From Porphyrobacter sp. (lineage in GTDB: Bacteria > Pseudomonadota > Alphaproteobacteria > Sphingomonadales > Sphingomonadaceae), in assembly GCA_018991295.1 (NCBI GenBank), contig JAGKSZ010000084.1:1-16254 (forward strand): 16,254 nucleotides of DNA. Direction: 5' to 3'. The number at the start of each line of letters is the position of its first letter. The stretch's first letter is position 1. The notes under the pieces were generated by a model, which saw nothing but the letters and a program-made list of their open reading frames with translations, was not told where the DNA came from and made no database searches. Positions 7,529 to 13,982 of the stretch are shown here, piece by piece. The position numbers and the translations under genes are program-made.

Positions 7529-8328
7529 TCAGTCCGCCAGCCACAGATCATGCGCGTCGATCCGCAGCCGGGTGATCGCCCGCATGGCCTCTGCACGCGC
7601 CGCAGCTTTTCGAGCGCGGCCATCTGCGCTGCCACAGCCTCTCGGGCGCGCTGCCAGCTGGTGATGCGGAAGCGGGCTGCGGTCACATCGGCATTGGCGG
7701 TTTCGCCAACATCGAACCGGGCGAGCTGTTCGTCCGCCCGTGCGGCGGCCGCCCCGGCGCTGGCTTCACTGGCAAGGGCACGGCGATGCCCACCGCCCAG
7801 CGGCAGGCTGATGATGACGCCTGCGCCGCGTTCCAGCCCGCCGAACTCGGAAAACAGCCTGAGGCCGATGGTGGGATCAGCCATGCGGTCCGCCCGCGCC
7901 CGGTCAGCCACAGCGGCCATGCGGGCGCTTTCTGCCTCGGCGGCGGCGATCAGGTGGCTGTTGACGATCACCAGATCACCAAGCTGCGACAGCCGCGCAT
8001 CGGCCATTGCCGGGAGCGGGACTTCGGGTGCCTGCTGCGGGAGGGCAAGGCCGGGAAACTGCGCGGCAAGGCGGGTGCGGGCAAGCGCGGCAAGGCCGGA
8101 AGATTGCTCCAGCGTGCGGCGCGCTTCGGCAAGGGCTGCCTCGGCCTGATCGACGTCAAGCTGCGCGGCATCGCGCATATCGCGCCTGCGCCGGACGGCG
8201 GAAAGCGCAGCTTCGTAATTGGCGAGCGCCGCCCGGTCTACCTCAGCCTGCAAGGCCGCCGAAAGCCAGTCGAACCACAGCAGCGCGGCTTCATGGCGGG
8301 GTTCATCAGGAGCAGACGTCGAGCTAAT
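7529..8328 (-). pseudogene. TolC/CzcC-type outer-membrane efflux protein remnant
   Basis: The frame encodes the middle and end of an outer-membrane factor of a tripartite efflux pump: coiled-coil helices (QLDVDQAEAALAEARRTLEQ), then RMADPTIGLRLFSE and GAGVIISLPLGGGHRR, the end of one hairpin repeat and its periplasmic turn. Two lesions are visible. First, the frame opens after a stop at 8329-8331 with no plausible start and enters the family partway, around AALLWFDWLSAA; the signal peptide and roughly the first third (about 130-150 of some 420 residues) are missing. Second, near 7600-7612 the family-like C-terminus shifts frame: after AALEK it continues in another frame as AARAEAMRAITRL, then RIDAHDLWLAD, with a stop at 7529-7531. 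A single-base error could explain the second lesion but not the first. The gene most likely makes no working channel. Confidence 0.8.
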
Positions 8329-8353
8329 TCACCTCGTTTCAGCCGTCCTATCC

Positions 8354-10933
8354 TTAAAAACTCCGGCGAAACTCGATCGAAACTGTGCGGCCTAACGCGT
8401 CACGGTAGGCCGGCTGGAACCGCAGCGGCGTGTTGCCCGCGCGGTCAGTCACTGACTGGCGCTGATTCATGACATTGGCGATCGCCACAGAGAAGAGCGA
8501 CGATTTCAGCCACCGCTCCTTGGGCCAGATTGCACCAAGATCGAGCTGCCCGCGCAAGTTGACCACCGCAAACGCTGCCAGATCGAGTTCATCGTTCGCG
8601 CCTGCCGTGCCCTGACGCAACGTCGATCCGCCCCGCCAATTGGCCGAGACCCGCAGCCCCCCAAGGGAATTGCTGATGTTGACAGAGCCAGTCACCAAAT
8701 GGCGCGGAAGACTTCCGCCAAATCCGGTCGCCCCGCCATCGAGCAGGTCAACCGTGGGAAAGCCGTCGCGCACCACCACCTCGTTGGCGAGGTTAATGGT
8801 ATGCGCAAGGTCGAATTGCAGCTTCAGCGGTGTGATGCGTGACCGGGTCGCGGGGCCAGGTGCAGCAGCCGGCGTGGCGACGCCCGGCGTCGGCCTAGGG
8901 GGTAGCGCAAAGGACACGCCCAGGCGCAATTGCTCAGTGCGCTGGGCAACGAAATTGACCGGCCTCACATCCACGCGAACCAGTCGGCCCCCTGCATCGC
9001 GCACAAAGCGATCGGGGAAGGCAAGCAGCAGGTCGAGGCTCGCAGGCGGAAGGCCCGCGACAGGGTTCTCCACCCGGCTGAGGATGTGATCGGCGCTGAA
9101 ACGCAGGTTGATCGCTTGTGAAGCTACGAACTCTGCGCCCAGACGGCGGTTGATCGTGCGCGTACCCAAAAGGTCGGGATTGCCGCCCGAGATTTGGGTG
9201 ACGTCCACAGTTTCGCCGTTCACGAAGTCGAAATAGCGCACCCCGCTGGTGGTGATGACGGGTTCGTTCAGCAGATTGATCAACGGAGGCTGCTCGATTG
9301 TGCCCCGGGTCGCAGTAAAGCGTAGTGCGCGCACTGGTGCCCAATTCAGCGCCGCCTCCCAGCGGGTCACAGCCTGTGTGTCCGAAGGCTTGGCGATGCC
9401 GCCCGAAAGGCTTGCGGAGAGACTGCCGGGCCAGCGCAAATCGCCATCGCTGCGACCGAGGATCGGAACGTTGACCGTGCCCTCGCTACCCCACTCGGTG
9501 CGCACCAGCCGATCGAGATCGCCCGCGATCGCACCGAACCGCGTTGCTGTTGTGGTGCTGCGGGTCCACCCGGTCGAAAGTGTCACATTGACAGGGCCGG
9601 CCGGCAAGCGAAACGCTGGACCTGACAATGTCACCCGCGAGCCCGCCAGCGCGAAACGCGAACGGGCGTTATCCAGCCGGACCGGAAACAGATCGGCAAG
9701 TGCGCCAAACGGATCGCGAGCAGGATCGGCAAGTGTTACCGGAATGGTCGATGAATTCACTTCCCGGTCTGTCACCGTGCGGCGGTTGTTGGCCTCATAA
9801 CGCCCGCCCAGAGCCAGCTGCCAGGTCCCGATGGTGCGCGTCAGAGTGGAAGAGATCGAACCACGGAAATCGCGCGAGTTCTGTGCCAGCGGCTGGTCGA
9901 AATAGCGGGCAACCAGCACATCCTGCGAGAAGGGCGAAAACTGGCTTGCGGCCGGCAACCTCACCAGCCCGGCTGGAAGGCCGAATTCATAGCCCCGTTC
10001 GGTCCATTCCAGCCTGCCATTCGCGCTGAACATAAGACGCTCGCCAAGCCGCTGGTTGAGCGAGGCCGAGAAATTGTAGAGCTGCGCATCGGGAAGCAGG
10101 GTGCGAAAACGGCCGAGGTCGGTGACGCGCGGGTTGCCCGCGGTAGCGGCATAATCAGCAAGGCTGGCTAATGCCGCGTTGGGCACGCCGGCAACGGTTA
10201 CTACTCGTCCGGCAAGGGCGCTAAGCGCCGGATCAATCTCGCCCCCAGTCAATCCAATGATGTTGCCGCGCGTATCGTAGGGGAAGCGCGGGTCCGGCTG
10301 GATGATATTCCGCTCGCTTTCATAAAGCGCGCTTTCGTCTGTAACGCCGAAGTTTAGGTTGATCCGGTTCGGCCCGGCAATGCGGGTAAACGAGGCGCTA
10401 CCATCATTGCTTCGCCAGCCGCCTTCAGTGGTGAAGCGGCTGCCCGCACTTATAATGCCTGAGCGGAAGCTCTTCTTGAGCACCACATTATAGGCGCGCG
10501 CGCCCGGCGGTCCGCCGAAACCGGCTGCTGATCCGGCGGGCAGAACTTCAAGTCGTTCGACCGCTTCGGGCGGCAAGTCGCTGACGTCACCGAAATCTTC
10601 GATCCGTTCGCCATTGACGATGACGAAGGGGGCATCGCTCTCCCCGTTCTGGGCGGCGATTTCATACACCAGTTCGGCAATGGTGCCGGCGCCAAAAGTC
10701 GCGGCCTCGTCAGCCTCGACCACGCGATCGGCGGGCAGGCGCTGCGCGGTTACGACGATTTCGTCGCTGCGTGTCGGCGCGGTAGCAGAAGGGGGTTGGG
10801 ATGTGGAGGAGCGAGAAGATGCGGACTGGTCGGCACCGCCTGAGGCAGGGTGGCCTAAGGGGTCAGCGCCTGCAAGGCTCCCGACCGCAAAAACAAGTGC
10901 AGCGCCCGCGAGGTTGAACTCGACTATCGGCAA
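8354..10933 (-). CDS. TonB-dependent outer-membrane receptor
   Basis: This 859-residue protein has a TonB box-like DEIVVTAQ at 57-64 and a plug domain at about 70-165 (PFVIVNGERIEDFGDVSDLPPEAVERLEVLPAGSA in two runs). A long series of amphipathic beta-strands ends in the aromatic terminus SIEFRRSF typical of outer-membrane barrels. Such receptors import siderophores, cobalamin, glycans or peptides using TonB/ExbBD energy. The start is uncertain: the first usable codon is a TTG at 10931-10933. The hydrophobic stretch AGAALVFAVGSLAGA behaves as a signal peptide core but lacks an obvious basic N-terminus; no ATG exists between it and the upstream stop at 10955-10957. It follows the secreted-protein gene by 81 bases on the same strand. 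Base composition looks less GC-rich than that of flanking genes. No substrate can be assigned. Confidence 0.92.
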   Translation of the reverse strand: MPIVEFNLAGAALVFAVGSLAGADPLGHPASGGADQSASSRSSTSQPPSATAPTRSDEIVVTAQRLPADRVVEADEAATFGAGTIAELVYEIAAQNGESDAPFVIVNGERIEDFGDVSDLPPEAVERLEVLPAGSAAGFGGPPGARAYNVVLKKSFRSGIISAGSRFTTEGGWRSNDGSASFTRIAGPNRINLNFGVTDESALYESERNIIQPDPRFPYDTRGNIIGLTGGEIDPALSALAGRVVTVAGVPNAALASLADYAATAGNPRVTDLGRFRTLLPDAQLYNFSASLNQRLGERLMFSANGRLEWTERGYEFGLPAGLVRLPAASQFSPFSQDVLVARYFDQPLAQNSRDFRGSISSTLTRTIGTWQLALGGRYEANNRRTVTDREVNSSTIPVTLADPARDPFGALADLFPVRLDNARSRFALAGSRVTLSGPAFRLPAGPVNVTLSTGWTRSTTTATRFGAIAGDLDRLVRTEWGSEGTVNVPILGRSDGDLRWPGSLSASLSGGIAKPSDTQAVTRWEAALNWAPVRALRFTATRGTIEQPPLINLLNEPVITTSGVRYFDFVNGETVDVTQISGGNPDLLGTRTINRRLGAEFVASQAINLRFSADHILSRVENPVAGLPPASLDLLLAFPDRFVRDAGGRLVRVDVRPVNFVAQRTEQLRLGVSFALPPRPTPGVATPAAAPGPATRSRITPLKLQFDLAHTINLANEVVVRDGFPTVDLLDGGATGFGGSLPRHLVTGSVNISNSLGGLRVSANWRGGSTLRQGTAGANDELDLAAFAVVNLRGQLDLGAIWPKERWLKSSLFSVAIANVMNQRQSVTDRAGNTPLRFQPAYRDALGRTVSIEFRRSF

Positions 10934-10956
10934 AGGCCGCTGCCCCCGTCGTATTC

Positions 10957-11005
10957 AAAAAAGACTTGGTGATCGGCCCGGACGGACGCCGAAACGCCCG
11001 TCCGG
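10957..11005 (-). terminator. Possible weak terminator or attenuating hairpin
   Basis: On the minus strand, just after the secreted-protein stop, CCGGACGG and CCGTCCGG (10998-11005 and 10978-10985 in plus coordinates) form an eight-pair stem with a short, partly paired loop. A run of six T follows, but about 15 bases beyond the stem. The spacing is too long for a textbook intrinsic terminator. It may instead reduce readthrough from the small secreted-protein gene into the receptor gene, giving unequal expression. Confidence 0.4.
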
Positions 11006-11014
11006 GGATCAAGA

Positions 11015-11542
11015 TCAAAGAACCGGAGTGTTCGGCATGGCGACCGAGGTGCCGCCGTAATTCACGAAGAGGCCACCGGTCGACGAAACGAGCTCAACGT
11101 TCGAAATCACGCCGTCACCTACGTTGCCGCCCGGGCAATAGCCACCATCAACAGGTGCCTCACCGGTAGTGGTGGTGGCGCCGAAACCAGTCAGATTGAA
11201 ACCGGTGATCTGCGACTTGACACGGGCATCGTAAGCGACAGTACCGCTGACCGAAGTGCCTTTGCCACGTGTCACGGTTTGCGACCGAATTTCCGGGTTA
11301 CGCACGCCACCAGACAACTGGCTGAAAGTGCAATCGAACCGATAGGTTTCTTCGGCATTGTAGCTGAAGGTCACGCCCGAAGCATTGCGCTGAAGGGCCT
11401 GATTGTTCCAGCCGAAGGCCAGCTGAACATCGCCCTTGCCGACAAAACCGGTGCCGGTGGTGGCATCGAAGCTTACGGCAGCCACGGCAGCGGTGGCAGT
11501 GAGAGCAGCGGCAGCCGCCGCGAAAATAGCTAGCTTCTTCAT
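11015..11542 (-). CDS. Small exported protein of unknown function
   Basis: This 175-residue protein has a clear Sec signal peptide: MKK, an alanine-rich core to residue 22, and a likely cut at AVAA-VSFD. The mature part is small, rich in Gly/Thr/Ser and predicted mostly beta. Notable stretches are GTGFVGKGDVQLAFGWNN at 30-47, a Thr run GATTTTGE near 121, and SSTGGLFVNYGGTSVAMP at 153-170. Two cysteines (71 in FDCTF and 136 in GGYCPGG) could form one disulfide. The ATG at 11540-11542 with GGGGGAA three bases upstream is the likely start; a TTG 12 bases earlier overlaps that site and is rejected. I believe related proteins occur in other sphingomonads, but know no function. It lies directly before a TonB-dependent receptor gene on the same strand, so they may be a functional pair. 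Confidence 0.85.
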   Translation of the reverse strand: MKKLAIFAAAAAALTATAAVAAVSFDATTGTGFVGKGDVQLAFGWNNQALQRNASGVTFSYNAEETYRFDCTFSQLSGGVRNPEIRSQTVTRGKGTSVSGTVAYDARVKSQITGFNLTGFGATTTTGEAPVDGGYCPGGNVGDGVISNVELVSSTGGLFVNYGGTSVAMPNTPVL

Positions 11543-11607
11543 AAATTCCCCCAATCACAGTGAGTTGCGAACAATACGACCCGATAGACTCGGATTCCGA
11601 TGTCGCG

Positions 11608-11692
11608 GCAGGTGTTACGCCTGCAAATATTAGTTAGCAAGAAGCTAACGAGGCCTTCATGCCGAAACGGGACGTTAACGAAGTCAGTTAGC
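11608..11692. promoter_or_regulatory. Repeated GTTAGC-type boxes upstream of the secreted-protein gene
   Basis: Within 90-150 bases upstream of the exported-protein start there is a perfect inverted repeat GTTAGC-AAGAA-GCTAAC at 11633-11649, a palindromic GTTAAC at 11674-11679, and another GTTAGC at 11687-11692. Closer to the gene, GCAGG and CCTGC arms at 11608-11624 are seven bases apart. The clustering of the same hexamer in both orientations is operator-like. I do not find a convincing -35/-10 pair. Confidence 0.35.
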
Positions 11693-12009
11693 CAATATCT
11701 ACAAATCACATCACACTGATGTGGTCCGCCCAAGGGCGCGGGCCATACAATATTTATCTTTGATATCTGACCTTTGCGCGAACCTCTCACACCAGATCCA
11801 CATATGAAATGGCAGGCTGCAGGTTCTGTTGGCTACGTGGCAAGACTGGCATTTCGTTGATTCACGCAGCTCTTTTGATGACCGCGAGCATAACCTGACA
11901 AACTAACAGGCAACCTGATTGTTTCAGGACCGACATGCGCCGACTAGCTTCCTGATGATCGGCTTTGCGGGTGGTCGGAAAAGTGGACTCGCATCCTGTC
12001 CCCCCGACC

Positions 12010-12057
12010 AATTTCACCACTAAGCGCCCTTAAGTGGCGAAATTCGCCCCATTTCGC
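12010..12057. repeat. Nested, mutually exclusive inverted repeats
   Basis: A 35-base imperfect palindrome at 12010-12044 pairs AATTTC with GAAATT, CCACT with AGTGG and AAG with CTT. Its right arm also supplies GCGAAAT (12037-12043), which pairs with ATTTCGC at 12051-12057, so the two hairpins compete for the same bases. This may be a transcript switch, a decayed mobile repeat, or chance; no adjacent coding region explains it. Confidence 0.5.
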
Positions 12058-12303
12058 TCGGAAAGCGGTGTCCACGCACAAAACGTAGGCTGCTCTGCTG
12101 TTTTCGGCGAGAAGCGGACGTTCAGCCAGGCGATTGAGAACGACCGAAACTGGTTTGATGAGACACTCACTGCTGTAGGCCTTAGCGAACGAGTCTGGGG
12201 CGGAACCGGCCCTCCGGTTTCTTATCAAACCATCGAAGAGTGGGTGGCGTCCTCGGATATGTACACAACGCGTCGTGCAATTGCGCCATAATGCCGGGGT
12301 AGT

Positions 12304-12394
12304 TGGCGGAGCAGGAGGGATTCGAACCCTCGATACGCTTTTGACGTATACACACTTTCCAGGCGTGCGCCTTCGACCACTCGGCCACTGCTCC
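12304..12394 (-). tRNA. tRNA-Ser (GGA anticodon)
   Basis: Read on the minus strand, this is a complete class II tRNA. The acceptor arms GGAGCAG and CTGCTCC are followed by discriminator G and an encoded CCA (12304-12306). The anticodon stem CACGC/GTGTG encloses loop CTGGAAA with anticodon GGA. A long variable arm pairs ATACG with CGTAT, and the T-stem GAGGG/CCCTC closes TTCGAAT. GGA reads UCC and UCU serine codons. The long variable arm is the expected identity element of seryl-tRNA. Confidence 0.98.
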
Positions 12395-12495
12395 GTCGCG
12401 GGTTTTTGCCGCGCTACCGCTTCGCTGCTTGAGCGCAATTTGCGGCAAGAGCGGCCCACTAGCGGCCAAATGCAGGCTTCGCAAGGCAGCACGGT

Positions 12496-12524
12496 TTGGC
12501 CCGGTGCGGGAATCGTGGTAAAGG
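12496..12524 (+). promoter_or_regulatory. Sigma-70-like promoter for the small-RNA candidate
   Basis: TTGGCC at 12496-12501 and TAAAGG at 12519-12524 are 17 bases apart, matching the usual spacing, though each hexamer is only a partial match to consensus. A start near 12531 would give a short transcript ending at the strong terminator at 12582-12620. Confidence 0.4.
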
Positions 12525-12530
12525 TAGCGC

Positions 12531-12620
12531 ACAGGCCAGTGCTGCGCGGAATGGCATTCCCTGCGAACACTGCCGCGAAAGCCCCTTTCTGCCCCTTCGG
12601 GCGTGCGGAAAGGGGTTTTT
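12531..12620 (+). ncRNA. Candidate small RNA of about 90 nt
   Basis: Between a promoter-like sequence and a strong intrinsic terminator lies no plausible coding frame but a well-formed hairpin. CAGTG (12537-12541) pairs with CACTG (12568-12572), and GGAAT (12548-12552) pairs with ATTCC (12556-12560). The internal loop contains CTGCG on both sides. The terminator hairpin at 12582-12615 would be the 3' end. No plus-strand gene precedes it, since tRNA-Ser upstream is on the other strand; the terminator therefore needs an unannotated transcript. It does not match 4.5S, 6S, tmRNA or RNase P RNA signatures that I know. Identity and targets are unknown. Confidence 0.5.
12582..12620 (+). terminator. 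Intrinsic terminator on the plus strand
   Basis: CCCCTTTC at 12582-12589 pairs with GAAAGGGG ending at 12615. An inner GCCC/GGGC stem caps it with loop CTTC, and TTTTT follows directly at 12616-12620, then another T-rich run. This is a textbook rho-independent terminator in the plus orientation. It ends transcription before the isomerase gene and has no annotated gene before it. Confidence 0.8.
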
Positions 12621-12655
12621 GCTTTTCGGGGCGACTGGCTGGTTCCCACCCCCAC

Positions 12656-12677
12656 CCCCTCCCGCAAGCGGGAGGGG
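12656..12677. repeat. Perfect GC-rich palindrome, likely dispersed repeat
   Basis: CCCCTCCCGC and GCGGGAGGGG form ten perfect pairs around an AA centre, followed by AGCGAGACTG. This form resembles GC-rich palindromic intergenic repeats common in sphingomonad genomes. Its place in the leader region before the isomerase gene would put a stable hairpin about 65 bases upstream of that start if transcribed. Confidence 0.6.
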
Positions 12678-12741
12678 AGCGAGACTGCCGAACCGTAAGG
12701 TAAGGCTAGTCGCAGCGGAGTGGGCGTGGCACTATGCCCGC

Positions 12742-13821
12742 ATGAACAAAGCCCTCCTTGCCGCTGCGACGGCTCTTGCCCTTGCTCTTCCGCTCGCTGC
12801 GCAAGAGACGGCCGCGCCCTCAAGTAGCGAAGCGGTAGGGCAACCAAAGACTCCGGCGCCTGCCCCTTCCGAAATCGTTGCCGCTGCGCCCGCTGGCGAC
12901 TGGGTGGCGATCCCGGCGGAGGAACTGCTGGTGATGACCCTCGCGCCGGATGCCGAGGGCAAGCCCCGCACCGTGGTGATCCAGCTGATGCCTGCGCCGT
13001 TCAGCCAAGGCTGGGTGCACAACATCCGGCTGTTTGCCCGCGCCGGTTGGTATGACGGCATCTCGGTCAACCGGGTGCAGGACAATTACGTCACCCAGTG
13101 GGGCGATCCCAATTACGACAACCCCGAGGCGACGGGGAAGCCAAAGCCCTTGCCCGAGGGGCTGAAGGTGATGGGAGAGGCGGAGTACACCGTCTCGGAT
13201 CTCCCGCCGGGGATCCAGAACGTCGTGACGAAAATCTTCAACAGGATCGAATCGCATCAGCCGGGTGAGAGCGCCCCGTTGAACAACTTCGAACCCGGTC
13301 TGGTTTCGGTCGCGGATTTCCCGTTTTCATTTGCCGCAAGCTTCGACAAAGGCTTCCCCTTCGCCTGGCATCTGAAACAGCATTTTCAGTCCATTGCCAG
13401 TCCGATCCATTGCTACGGCATGGTCGGCGTGGGGCGGAACTATTCGCCCGACACGGGCTCGGGCGCGGAGCTTTATACCGTGATCGGCCATGCGCCGCGC
13501 CATCTTGATCGCAACATCGCGCTGGTCGGCCGGGTGATCGAGGGGATGCAGCACCTCTCCTCGCTCCCGCGCGGGTCAGGGGCGCTGGGGTTCTACACCG
13601 CCGAGGAAGCCGCCAAGCGCACGCCGATCCTGTCGGTGCGGGTGGGAAGCGACTTGCCCGCCGCCGAGCAGCCGAAGTTCGAATACCTCTCAACCGAAAG
13701 CGCGACCTTCGCCCGCTATGCCGAGGCCATCGCGAACCGGCGCGATCCGTTCTTCATCGTGCCCGCTGGCGGGGCGGACGTGTGCAACATCCGCGTGCCG
13801 GTGCGGCGGGTGGCTGGATAG
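12742..13821 (+). CDS. Exported cyclophilin-type peptidyl-prolyl isomerase
   Basis: This 359-residue protein has a signal peptide (MNKALLAAATALALALPLAA) and a Pro/Ala-rich linker. A cyclophilin-like domain follows, split in two: YDGISVNRVQDNYVTQWGDP at about 104-123 and ELYTVIGHAPRHLDRNIALVGRV near 243-265. Cyclophilins speed cis-trans proline isomerisation; this one would help fold periplasmic proteins. Relative to canonical cyclophilins, the first Arg and the Gln of TQWGD are kept. The SQFFI-type segment, however, reads AELYTVIG, and the substrate-contacting His near the LDGKH position is Asn (LDRN). About 110 residues are inserted between the two parts. Catalytic strength is thus uncertain. 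The ATG at 12742 begins the signal peptide; the frame extends upstream through repeat and sRNA sequence, which I reject. The nearest GGAG is about 20 bases away, so initiation is not clearly supported by a ribosome-binding site. Confidence 0.9.
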   Translation: MNKALLAAATALALALPLAAQETAAPSSSEAVGQPKTPAPAPSEIVAAAPAGDWVAIPAEELLVMTLAPDAEGKPRTVVIQLMPAPFSQGWVHNIRLFARAGWYDGISVNRVQDNYVTQWGDPNYDNPEATGKPKPLPEGLKVMGEAEYTVSDLPPGIQNVVTKIFNRIESHQPGESAPLNNFEPGLVSVADFPFSFAASFDKGFPFAWHLKQHFQSIASPIHCYGMVGVGRNYSPDTGSGAELYTVIGHAPRHLDRNIALVGRVIEGMQHLSSLPRGSGALGFYTAEEAAKRTPILSVRVGSDLPAAEQPKFEYLSTESATFARYAEAIANRRDPFFIVPAGGADVCNIRVPVRRVAG

Positions 13822-13831
13822 TTTCTCAAGT

Positions 13832-13970
13832 CCCCCCCCCCCCGCGCAGCGATTGGGGAGGTGGCAGACGCCGCAGGCGGCTGACGGAGGGGTATTCGGC
13901 GCGGGAAGATGCCCCCTCCACCACCCGCTGCGCGGGCGGTCCCCCTCCCCATTCCTCCGGAACGGGGAGG
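13832..13970. repeat. Composite GC-rich inverted-repeat element
   Basis: The space between two convergent genes begins with a run of 12 C (13832-13843). CCGCGCAGCG at 13842-13851 is inverted as CGCTGCGCGG at 13927-13936, enclosing GCCGCAGGCGGC. A second stem, CCTCCCC (13944-13950) with GGGGAGG (13964-13970), closes the right end. The pattern resembles dispersed palindromic elements of sphingomonads and may act as a bidirectional transcription barrier between the isomerase and Rsh genes. The C run is a likely site of length variation. Confidence 0.6.
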
Positions 13971-13982
13971 CACTGGAAAGGG

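Larger units (their letters stand above)
11555..12303. other. Gene-poor, relatively AT-rich intergenic region
   Basis: No frame in this roughly 750-base stretch looks coding. The longest candidate, a GTG frame at 12034-12291, has no ribosome-binding site, family motif or typical codon bias. The region holds the GTTAGC boxes described above and nested inverted repeats at 12010-12057. It adjoins the 3' end of tRNA-Ser, a common place for past insertions, but no integrase remnant or duplicated tRNA end is recognisable. Confidence 0.6.

Noticed and set aside
8309..8315. GGAGCAG at the efflux-gene truncation point matches the tRNA-Ser 3' acceptor sequence (12308-12314) in the same orientation
   Set aside because: Only seven bases match and the flanks diverge at once; integrase attachment repeats at tRNA ends are normally much longer, so this may be chance.
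12034..12291. Plus-strand GTG frame of 85 codons in the gene-poor region
   Set aside because: No ribosome-binding site, no recognisable motif, and it begins inside the nested inverted repeat; codon use is unlike neighbouring genes.
12531..12620. Considered 4.5S (SRP) RNA or 6S RNA for the small-RNA candidate
   Set aside because: The conserved SRP tetraloop/asymmetric-loop sequences and the long 6S hairpin with central bubble are not present.
12496..12741. Upstream extension of the isomerase reading frame
   Set aside because: It would cross the terminator hairpin and palindromic repeat, while a clear signal peptide begins at 12742.
11944..12847. Two overlapping minus-strand frames running through tRNA-Ser
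   Set aside because: They read through the tRNA gene and repeat sequences and show no protein-like features.
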